Assembly: GCA_948684385.1 (NCBI GenBank)
Contig: CAPQCU010000033.1
Location: 1-12,915, forward strand
Source of the DNA: an uncultured bacterium
GTDB lineage: Bacteria; Cyanobacteriota; Vampirovibrionia; Gastranaerophilales; Gastranaerophilaceae
Direction of reading: 5' to 3'
Length of the DNA stretch: 12,915 nucleotides
Part shown: in pieces, positions 1 to 5,724 of the stretch
How positions within the stretch are numbered: position 1 is the first letter of the stretch
How the letters are laid out: each line of letters opens with the position of its first letter
Translations under genes and position numbers: made by a program
The notes under the pieces: model-generated
The model's input: the letters and a program-made list of their open reading frames with translations, nothing else
What the model was told of the DNA's origin: nothing
Databases searched by the model: none

Positions 1-39
1 TTCAAAGAACAACTTGTTATAGAGTACTATTCAAAATAG
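1..39 (+). CDS. rpsD: 30S ribosomal protein S4, C-terminal end only (partial)
   Basis: The first 39 bases read in frame 1 as FKEQLVIEYYSK followed by TAG. This matches the highly conserved S4 C-terminus, where the E. coli form ends with NEHLIVELYSK. S4 binds 16S rRNA early in assembly of the small subunit body and helps form the mRNA entry site. Only 12 codons lie in the window and the rest is upstream. The stop is 19 bases before the rpoA start, so the two are almost certainly co-transcribed. The rpsD-rpoA junction is common in bacteria. The call rests on a short but distinctive tail. Confidence 0.85.
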   Translation, partial: FKEQLVIEYYSK

Positions 40-58
40 GCTGATAGGAGAAAATAAT

Positions 59-1069
59 ATGGAATTAAAAATTAAAACTGTTAATACAATGACCAGCTCT
101 GATGGTTCACAGTACGGTAAATTTACCATCGAACCGTTAGAAAGAGGTTTTGGAACAACTATCGGTAACGCGCTTAGACGTGTATTACTTTCAAGCTTGG
201 AAGGTACTGCTGTAACTTCTTGCAGAATTGAAGGTATTACTCACGAATACACAGCAATTCCGGGTGTATTGGAAGACGTTATTGACGTAATGTTAAACCT
301 CAAAGGTTTGGCTATTAAAACAGATTCTAAAGAACCACAAAATTTAAGAATCGACGTAGATAAACCGGGTCCTGTATTAGCAAGTGACATTCAGTTACCT
401 GCCGGTGTTAAGGTAGTAAACCCTGATTGGCTTATTTGTACAATAGCAGACGGCGGTTCATTCCATGCCGACGTTGTTGTAGAAACAGGAAAAGGGTATG
501 TTGCAAACGATGTTCCTAGAAATTCAAAAGCAGGAACTCCGATTGATATGTTACCTATTGATGCAACATTTATGCCTGTTAAGAGAGTTCGTTACGAAGT
601 TGAAAATGCTCGTGTAGGCGACAATATCGATTTTGATAAATTAACTCTTGAAATCTGGTCAAATGGTACAGTAGATGTAACAACTGCACTTACTCAAGCT
701 GCTGATTTATTAATTGAACATTTTGTTCAAATTTCTTCAATTACAGGTAAAGCAACTCATAAAGAAGTTGAAGAAAAAGCTGTAGTTGCAGAAGAAGTTT
801 CAGAAACTTCTGAACAAGAACCTTCAATTACAATTGATGAGCTGGAATTATCTGTAAGAGCTTATAATTGCTTAAAAAGAGCAAGCATTAACTCTATGTC
901 AGAACTTCTAAAAAAATCAGAACATGATTTATTGAATATTAAAAACTTCGGTAAGAAGTCTTCAGATGAAGTAATCGAAAGATTACACCACTTTGGTTTA
1001 GACCTTGCTCCAAACCCTGAAGTAGATGAAGACGGTATGGTTATCGGAGCAGTTGAAGAAGAATCTTAG
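59..1069 (+). CDS. rpoA: DNA-directed RNA polymerase subunit alpha
   Basis: The alpha subunit dimerises to scaffold beta and beta' and contacts promoter UP elements and activators. At 336 residues it has the normal family length. The N-terminal assembly domain (about residues 1-230) carries the conserved GNALRRVLLSSLEG stretch near residue 35 and the IPGVLEDV segment that follows it. A Glu-rich linker (about 235-260) leads to the C-terminal domain, where ELSVRAYNCLK and NFGKKSSDEVIERL correspond to the DNA-binding helix-hairpin-helix part; the Arg of SVRAYN matches E. coli Arg265. The ATG at 59 has AGGAG at 46-50, 8 bases away. Stops TAG and TAA are in tandem. It lies between rpsD and rplQ in the ribosomal operon, with no promoter visible inside the window. 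Confidence 0.99.
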   Translation: MELKIKTVNTMTSSDGSQYGKFTIEPLERGFGTTIGNALRRVLLSSLEGTAVTSCRIEGITHEYTAIPGVLEDVIDVMLNLKGLAIKTDSKEPQNLRIDVDKPGPVLASDIQLPAGVKVVNPDWLICTIADGGSFHADVVVETGKGYVANDVPRNSKAGTPIDMLPIDATFMPVKRVRYEVENARVGDNIDFDKLTLEIWSNGTVDVTTALTQAADLLIEHFVQISSITGKATHKEVEEKAVVAEEVSETSEQEPSITIDELELSVRAYNCLKRASINSMSELLKKSEHDLLNIKNFGKKSSDEVIERLHHFGLDLAPNPEVDEDGMVIGAVEEES

Positions 1070-1095
1070 TAATTTATTAATAAAGGAAAGAAACA

Positions 1096-1524
1096 ATGAG
1101 ACACCAAACAAAAAAACATACGCTTGGTAAAGCACAAGACCAGAGAAAGGCTTTGTTGCGTTCATTGGCTACTGAACTTTTTACTCACGGTGAAATCAAA
1201 ACAACTATGGCAAGAGCAAAAGCTTTGCAGCCATACGCTGAAAATGTTATCACCATGGCTAAAAAGGGTGACTTGAACTCAAGAAGACTTGCTGGCAGAT
1301 ATATTTTCGATAAAGAAATCGGACAGTTAATTGATACAGCTACAGGCGAAGTATTTGATGCTCCGCAAGAAGGCAAGAAATTAGCTAAACAAACTGTTTT
1401 GAGAAAATTATTCAGCGTTATTGGCGCTAAATATCAATCAAGACAGGGCGGATATACTAGAATTTTCAGACTTCCTCCTCGTAGAGGTGATGCTTCTGAA
1501 ATGGCATTAATCCAGTTGGTATAA
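1096..1524 (+). CDS. rplQ: 50S ribosomal protein L17 with internal extension
   Basis: L17 is a 23S rRNA-binding protein of the large subunit near the tunnel exit. The N-terminus (MRHQTKKHTLGK, then RKALLRSLATELF and EIKTTMARAKAL) and the C-terminal signature GGYTRIFRLPPRRGD are diagnostic. At 142 residues it is longer than the usual 116-127. The extra length lies between RRLAGRYIFDKEIG (ends residue 76) and VLRKLF (from 101), a stretch with TATGEVFDAPQEGK. Compared with E. coli, about 26 residues are added between RRLA and GGYTR. The ATG at 1096 follows AAGGAAAG at 1083-1090. It sits 26 bases after rpoA and 3 bases before truA, as expected for one operon. Confidence 0.98.
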   Translation: MRHQTKKHTLGKAQDQRKALLRSLATELFTHGEIKTTMARAKALQPYAENVITMAKKGDLNSRRLAGRYIFDKEIGQLIDTATGEVFDAPQEGKKLAKQTVLRKLFSVIGAKYQSRQGGYTRIFRLPPRRGDASEMALIQLV

Positions 1525-1527
1525 TTA

Positions 1528-2328
1528 ATGCGCTACGCTCTGGATATCCAGTATAGAGGTAAATATTACGATGGCAGTCAGATTCAATTTGAGGCTGGCA
1601 AAGAAATAGGAACTACAATACAAGGGTGTTTAGAAAGTGCGCTACGTACGTTGATAATCGGAGGAAACTCCGAAAATAATAGACCGATTAAAACAATCTT
1701 CTCCGGAAGAACTGATAAAGGTGTAAATTCATTAGGACAAGTCGTTCATTTTGATACAGATAAAACGATTGTTGCTTCAAAGTTTATCTATCAAATGAAC
1801 GAAATCTTGCCTGATGATATTTCAGTTAATAACTTGAGAATTGTTCCTGAGTCGTTTCATGCTCAAAAGTCTGCAAAGTCGAGATATTACAGATATGAAT
1901 TAATCAACCGCAAGTTTAAACAAGCGTTTGACGGTGATCTCTTAAGAGTAAAGTACGATTTGGATGTAGAACGGATGCAATCTGCTTTGAACTTCCTTTT
2001 AGGAGAACACGATTTTTCAAGTTTTAAAAGTTCCGGAACGCTTAACCCGGGCAAAGTTTGTTTTATATCTAGAGCTGAAGTTGAAAAACAAGGTGATAGA
2101 GTTTTTATTCATATTGAAGGAAACAGGTTTCTTTATAATATGGTAAGAACGATAGTCGGTACTCTTCTAGAGATAGAAGGACATAAACTGCCTGTAGAAC
2201 ACATGAAAGTTGTTCTTGAGGCGCGTGACCGCCGTAAGGCGGGGCAGACCGTCAGCCCTTACGGACTGACATTGATGAGGGTAGATTATCCTCAAAATTT
2301 GTATAATACAAGAGAAAATAAGGAATAA
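1528..2328 (+). CDS. truA: tRNA pseudouridine(38-40) synthase TruA
   Basis: TruA isomerises uridines 38-40 in the anticodon arm of many tRNAs. The catalytic aspartate is Asp63 in FSGRTDKGVNSLGQVVHF, matching the family GRTDxGVH signature. The C-terminal RNA-binding half shows FLYNMVRTIVGTLLEI. At 266 residues the length is normal. Two local deviations are seen: the N-terminal YxGWQ motif reads YYDGSQ (Trp to Ser) and the usual VHA after the catalytic loop reads VNS. The start ATG at 1528 is 3 bases after the rplQ stop and has no clear Shine-Dalgarno sequence, so translation is probably coupled to rplQ. Placement between rplQ and rplM is typical of Cyanobacteria-related and Gram-positive genomes. 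Confidence 0.97.
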   Translation: MRYALDIQYRGKYYDGSQIQFEAGKEIGTTIQGCLESALRTLIIGGNSENNRPIKTIFSGRTDKGVNSLGQVVHFDTDKTIVASKFIYQMNEILPDDISVNNLRIVPESFHAQKSAKSRYYRYELINRKFKQAFDGDLLRVKYDLDVERMQSALNFLLGEHDFSSFKSSGTLNPGKVCFISRAEVEKQGDRVFIHIEGNRFLYNMVRTIVGTLLEIEGHKLPVEHMKVVLEARDRRKAGQTVSPYGLTLMRVDYPQNLYNTRENKE

Positions 2329-2332
2329 ACAA

Positions 2333-2776
2333 ATGTTAAATAAAACATATTCAGCAAAACCTCTTGAAGTTGAAAGAAAATGGTATGTAATTGATGCAGA
2401 AGGCGAAATTCTTGGTCGTTTGGCTGCAAGAGTTGCAAACATTTTGAGAGGAAAAAACAAACCTGAATATACACCTAACGTTGATACCGGCGATTTCGTA
2501 ATCGTTATCAACGCTGAAAAGGTTGTAGTTTCAGGAAACAAAGAAACTGATAAAATTTATTACCACCACACCGGTTATCCGGGTGGATTAAAAGCTGCTT
2601 CTGTTAAAGAAGTTCGTGAAAAAGACGCAACTAAATTGATTGAAAAAGCAGTTAAAGGTATGTTACAACACAATACTTTGGGTTCAGAACAGTTCACAAA
2701 ATTAAAAGTTTACTGTGGTCCTGAACATCCGCATGCAGCACAAAAACCGGTTGTGTTGGGAAAGGAGTCTAAATAA
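2333..2776 (+). CDS. rplM: 50S ribosomal protein L13
   Basis: L13 is an early-assembly large-subunit protein. The sequence shows the family signatures RKWYVIDAEGEILGRLA near residue 16, GDFVIVINAEKV and the YYHHTGYPGGLK segment, then a C-terminal GML..NTLG and LKVYCGPEHPHAAQKP. Its 147 residues match the usual 140-150. The ATG at 2333 is preceded by AAGGA at 2320-2324 with 8-base spacing, and the Shine-Dalgarno lies inside the end of truA. Its stop overlaps the rpsI start (TAATG), so L13 and S9 are translationally coupled, the classic rplM-rpsI pair. Confidence 0.99.
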   Translation: MLNKTYSAKPLEVERKWYVIDAEGEILGRLAARVANILRGKNKPEYTPNVDTGDFVIVINAEKVVVSGNKETDKIYYHHTGYPGGLKAASVKEVREKDATKLIEKAVKGMLQHNTLGSEQFTKLKVYCGPEHPHAAQKPVVLGKESK

Positions 2777-3174
2777 TGGCTGAATCTAAAGAAATTATGG
2801 CTACAGGTCGCAGAAAATGCGCTGTTGCAGTTGTTAAATTAGTAAAAGGTAAAGGTAGAATTTTCGTTAACGGAAAGACTTTAGGCGCTTATATCGGTAA
2901 TATGCCTGCAGTTGAAATGATGATTTACAGACCTTTAGTTTTAACTGATAATCAAGATAAATATGATGTAAGAGTAAAAGCTGTAGGCGGCGGTATTGTT
3001 GCTCAATCAGCAGCTATCAGACACGGTATTTCAAGAGCTTTACTTAAAGTTAATGAAGAATACAAAAATGTTCTTCGTTCTGAAGGTCTTTTAACTCGTG
3101 ATGCAAGAGTTAAAGAACGTAAGAAATACGGTAGAAAAAGAGCTCGTAAGAGATTCCAATTCAGCAAACGTTAA
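2776..3174 (+). CDS. rpsI: 30S ribosomal protein S9
   Basis: S9 sits in the head of the small subunit and its C-terminal tail reaches the P-site tRNA. The diagnostic ATGRRKCAVAVVKLV near residue 9, VKAVGGGIVAQSAAIRHGISRAL in the middle (visible in sequence as separate conserved blocks) and the basic tail YGRKRARKRFQFSKR are all present; the terminal SKR is the universally conserved end. The ATG overlaps the rplM stop by one base, with AAAGGAG at 2761-2767 as ribosome binding site. It is the last gene of the ribosomal operon, followed 18 bases later by a strong terminator. Length 132 is normal. Confidence 0.99.
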   Translation: MAESKEIMATGRRKCAVAVVKLVKGKGRIFVNGKTLGAYIGNMPAVEMMIYRPLVLTDNQDKYDVRVKAVGGGIVAQSAAIRHGISRALLKVNEEYKNVLRSEGLLTRDARVKERKKYGRKRARKRFQFSKR

Positions 3175-3192
3175 TTTGCACGAGAAGATATC

Positions 3193-3225
3193 AAAAAAGG
3201 CGGATTTTCAAAATCCGCCTTTTTT
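3193..3225 (+). terminator. Rho-independent terminator of the ribosomal operon
   Basis: Six A residues precede the stem GGCGGATT (3199-3206), loop TTCAA, and AATCCGCC (3212-3219), followed by six T residues (3220-3225). It ends the rpsD-rpsI transcript. The A-tract on the 5' side means it could also stop transcription coming from the other strand. Confidence 0.93.
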
Positions 3226-3282
3226 GCAGGCAATTTTTGAAGAGATAATGTTTTTATATAAATATAGTGTGGAGAATGTTGC

Positions 3283-3687
3283 GTGAGTAATATACCATTG
3301 ATAACAGATGCAAATAACAGGTTTTTTGCCGGAATGACTCTGGAGCAGGCAAAAATAAACGGTACAGATAAAAGCTGGTGGCGCAGAGATTTCCATAATC
3401 TCGATAAAGACTGTAACGGCGTTTTGTCTGTTGATGAGGTTATGAAAGAACGAAAACGAACATCTGTGAATAATAAAATAGGTGCAGTTCTTTGCGCGGC
3501 TCTTTTGCCTTTGGAAATAATTGGTATGAAAGGTTCAAAAGGCTGGTCAGCAATAGATTCTTTTGTTGACATTGCTATTGCAAGTGTATTAACTATTGGC
3601 TGCATAGGAAAAGCTCTTAAAACTGATAAAAAGACAAAAGAATACGAAGAGCTTATCAAAGCTCACAATATTAACAGATATGCTTAA
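3283..3687 (+). CDS. Small EF-hand protein with two predicted membrane segments, function unknown
   Basis: I do not recognise the family. The 134-residue protein contains one near-perfect EF-hand loop at residues 41-52 (DKDCNGVLSVDE: Asp1, Asp3, Asn5, Gly6, Leu8, Ser9, Glu12), preceded by a Trp/aromatic helix (SWWRRDFHNL). Two hydrophobic stretches follow (about 66-82 and 90-109) and then a Lys-rich tail ending in HNINRYA. This suggests a calcium-responsive membrane-associated protein; that is inference. The start is GTG at 3283 with GGAGA at 3271-3275, 7 bases upstream; an in-frame TAG at 3265-3267 excludes a longer form. The gene ends only 3 bases from the convergent peptidase gene and has no terminator of its own. 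Confidence 0.75.
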   Translation: MSNIPLITDANNRFFAGMTLEQAKINGTDKSWWRRDFHNLDKDCNGVLSVDEVMKERKRTSVNNKIGAVLCAALLPLEIIGMKGSKGWSAIDSFVDIAIASVLTIGCIGKALKTDKKTKEYEELIKAHNINRYA

Positions 3688-3690
3688 TTC

Positions 3691-5016
3691 TTATTTTGTC
3701 GGCATTAATACTGATATAACTGCATTGTTAATATCTAAATATTTCTTTGCTGTTTCTTGCAGATATTCACTTGTTATTGAATTACAGGTCGGAATATAGT
3801 CTTCTGCCAGTTCAAGTTCGTCACAAACGGTCATGTAGTAACCGATAGCTTCTCCAATATCTGAAACTGTTTCTGCTTCGCAGGCAAAACGCGATTTAAG
3901 CTTCTTTTTAGCTTTGTTAAGTTCACGCTCAGTAATATCTTGTTTAAGTTTATTTAATTCTTCTTTTATAAGCTCAATTGCTTTTTCTTTATGCTCAGGG
4001 TTGAAATTAGCCTGTACAAAGAAGTTTGAACCATCACGGAAAGTATAATCTTCTGCAGCAATCATATTGAAAATATGTTCGGGCTGGTTTTCGATTAGGT
4101 TATTATATAGCCTTGAACTTGCCCCTTCTCCTAAAATAACTGCAAGCATTTCAAGTGCAATAGAATTTTTTAAATCTTTAGCCGGAACGCCTAAAAAGCC
4201 AAACATCATAAATGAAGAATTTATATTCGCTTCATTTTCAATATAAACGGTTTCTTTTACAGGTTCATCCGGCAGAATATTTCTTTGAGGCGGATGCGGT
4301 CTTTCTCCCCAGTTGAAGCCTTCTGTAACGCGTTTTAAAATATCTTCTGAATCAAACTCTCCAACAACAATTGTTGTGACGTTTTCAGGAGAATAGAATG
4401 TTCTATAATAGTTCATAATTTCTTCCTGAGTAACTTGAGAAATTATTTCCGGAGTTCCGATTACATCACGTTTGTAAGGGTGAGAAGTGTACATGGCGTG
4501 GTTTGTAGCGTTGTATACTTTTGTCCATGGCTGATCTTTGCGCATACGGATTTCTTCAATTACAACGTGACGTTCACGTTTATCTGTAACATTTTTGTCG
4601 TTAACATCAAACGGTGCACCCATTTCGTAATCAGGGATTACAGGGTCAATCATCATATCTGCGTGAAGCTCTATTGCTTTGTAGAAGTTTTCGTTATTTT
4701 CTCCTTTTGGAAGAGTTACATAATAAAAAGTGTAATCTTTCCATGTTGCAGCGTTAACAATTGCACCTCTGGCTTCAAGAATTTTATCAAATTCACCGGC
4801 CTTGTGTTTATGAGTTCCTTTGAACATAAGGTGTTCTAGGAAATGTGAAATTCCGTTATTCTTGTCATTTTCGTTTATTGAACCGGTTTTCACCCATGAT
4901 GAAATGTTTACCATTCCGCCTTCTTTGTGGGCTAATACAATTTTGTGACCGTTTTCTCTTTCATAAATTTCAACTTCTTTTGTCAAAAACGGATATTTTA
5001 TTAATGATTTCTTCAT
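3691..5016 (-). CDS. M16 family zinc metallopeptidase (pitrilysin / mitochondrial processing peptidase type)
   Basis: The inverted zinc motif HFLEHLMFKGT gives His58, Glu61 (catalytic) and His62. The downstream Glu in RHVVIEEIRM (about Glu155) is the expected third ligand. The C-terminal M16 domain includes GEGASSRLYNNL. At 441 residues this is a single-chain M16B-type enzyme that usually acts as a dimer on short or unfolded peptides. The spacing between HxxEH and the third ligand is about 16 residues longer than the classical 76, because of an insert around residues 131-147 (GAPFDVNDKNVTDK). No signal peptide is obvious, so it is probably cytoplasmic. The start chosen is ATG at 5016 because AGAGAGG (5028-5022) is 5 bases upstream; a GTG two codons earlier would sit on the Shine-Dalgarno itself. 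Confidence 0.93.
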   Translation of the reverse strand: MKKSLIKYPFLTKEVEIYERENGHKIVLAHKEGGMVNISSWVKTGSINENDKNNGISHFLEHLMFKGTHKHKAGEFDKILEARGAIVNAATWKDYTFYYVTLPKGENNENFYKAIELHADMMIDPVIPDYEMGAPFDVNDKNVTDKRERHVVIEEIRMRKDQPWTKVYNATNHAMYTSHPYKRDVIGTPEIISQVTQEEIMNYYRTFYSPENVTTIVVGEFDSEDILKRVTEGFNWGERPHPPQRNILPDEPVKETVYIENEANINSSFMMFGFLGVPAKDLKNSIALEMLAVILGEGASSRLYNNLIENQPEHIFNMIAAEDYTFRDGSNFFVQANFNPEHKEKAIELIKEELNKLKQDITERELNKAKKKLKSRFACEAETVSDIGEAIGYYMTVCDELELAEDYIPTCNSITSEYLQETAKKYLDINNAVISVLMPTK

Positions 5017-5035
5017 AAACACCTCTCTTGAGATT

Positions 5036-5041
5036 ATTATA
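5036..5041 (-). promoter_or_regulatory. Possible -10 element for the M16 peptidase gene
   Basis: The minus strand reads a perfect TATAAT here, 19 bases before the chosen ATG. No convincing -35 hexamer is found 16-18 bases upstream, and the implied leader would be only about a dozen bases. It could be chance in AT-rich DNA. Confidence 0.3.
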
Positions 5042-5096
5042 CAGGAAAATAAACTTTGCGTACAGTCTGATTTGCCTAACCGGCTAATTGTTCTGA

Positions 5097-5126
5097 CTCT
5101 TCAAATAATGTAAATAAATTGAAGAG
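5097..5126. repeat. 8-bp inverted repeat upstream of the small heat-shock gene
   Basis: CTCTTCAA (5097-5104) and TTGAAGAG (5119-5126) are exact inverted copies separated by 14 AT-rich bases. The repeat ends 4 bases before the Shine-Dalgarno of the heat-shock gene. It could be a repressor operator over the promoter or, if transcribed, a hairpin next to the ribosome binding site. It does not match the CIRCE consensus. Confidence 0.5.
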
Positions 5127-5142
5127 AAGAAAGGAGTTCTAT

Positions 5143-5667
5143 ATGATAGAAGACGAAAAGAGAGAATACCGTTATGAACACAGAGGAGAACACTGGCTTA
5201 GAACGCTTGGAATCATTCTTGCAACGCTTATCGGAGCGTTTCTTGCATTTTACGTAGTTTCTGACATCAGGTTTAATCGAATGATGGATCCTGTATACCA
5301 GATGAGAAAAATGGAAAAAATGATGCAGAGAGAAGAAAAAAGCTTAATGCGATTGGATGACAGATTTGGTGAAAATCCGTTTGAACCAAAACTTGCTCCA
5401 ATGCTTGTAAATCTTGTAAAAGAACCTGGAGAATACAAGGTGATTGTTGATTTAAAACCGATTGGCGGCTCAGAAAAAAATGTTAATGTCAAACTTGAAG
5501 ACAATGTTGTAACAGTTTCCGGCGAAGTTGAAAGAAAAGAACGTAATAGAGAAGATATTACAAGTTTTTCTCAGTCATATTATCTGGATGAGAAATTAGA
5601 TGCAGATAGAATGACGAAAGAAAGAAAAGGAAATAAATACGTTATAACAATTCCTTATGTGGATTAA
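5143..5667 (+). CDS. Membrane-anchored small heat-shock protein (Hsp20/alpha-crystallin domain)
   Basis: Small heat-shock proteins bind unfolding proteins without ATP. Residues about 89-174 form an alpha-crystallin domain: EYKVIVDLKPI, VNVKLEDNVVTVSGE, FSQSYYLDEKLDADRM and a final GNKYVITIP strand follow the family pattern. Unlike ordinary cytosolic members, it has a strongly hydrophobic segment at residues 21-39 (LGIILATLIGAFLAFYVV) after a charged N-terminus, so it is probably a single-pass membrane protein. Between them is a Met-rich, charged segment (47-69) with seven Met. The start ATG at 5143 has AAGGAG at 5131-5136, 6 bases away; an in-frame TTG at 5119 is disfavoured because the ribosome site lies inside it. 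It is divergent from the M16 gene, suggesting a shared protein-quality theme (inference). Confidence 0.88.
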   Translation: MIEDEKREYRYEHRGEHWLRTLGIILATLIGAFLAFYVVSDIRFNRMMDPVYQMRKMEKMMQREEKSLMRLDDRFGENPFEPKLAPMLVNLVKEPGEYKVIVDLKPIGGSEKNVNVKLEDNVVTVSGEVERKERNREDITSFSQSYYLDEKLDADRMTKERKGNKYVITIPYVD

Positions 5668-5676
5668 ATTTATAGT

Positions 5677-5715
5677 AAAAAAAAGGCGCCGGATTGAAAA
5701 TCCGGCGCCTTTTTT
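5677..5715. terminator. Bidirectional intrinsic terminator between the Hsp20 and phosphorylase-like genes
   Basis: Eight A residues (5677-5684), an 11-bp stem GGCGCCGGATT / AATCCGGCGCC (5685-5695 and 5699-5709) with loop GAA, and six T residues (5710-5715). It follows the plus-strand Hsp20 stop (5667) and the minus-strand phosphorylase stop (5725), and the symmetric A and T tracts let it act in both directions. Confidence 0.95.
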
Positions 5716-5724
5716 AATGTTTTA

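Noticed and set aside
2167..2541. 124-codon open frame on the minus strand
   Set aside because: Antisense to truA and rplM, both certain genes.
3098..3286. 62-codon open frame overlapping the end of rpsI and the terminator
   Set aside because: Out of frame with rpsI, translates through the terminator hairpin, no ribosome site.
3171..3659. 162-codon open frame on the minus strand
   Set aside because: Antisense to the EF-hand gene and runs through the terminator; the plus-strand protein has a clear EF-hand motif.
4435..4839. 134-codon open frame on the plus strand
   Set aside because: Antisense to the M16 peptidase, including its zinc-motif flank.
5097..5126. CIRCE (HrcA) operator upstream of the heat-shock gene
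   Set aside because: The arms do not match TTAGCACTC/GAGTGCTAA and the spacer is 14 rather than 9 bases.
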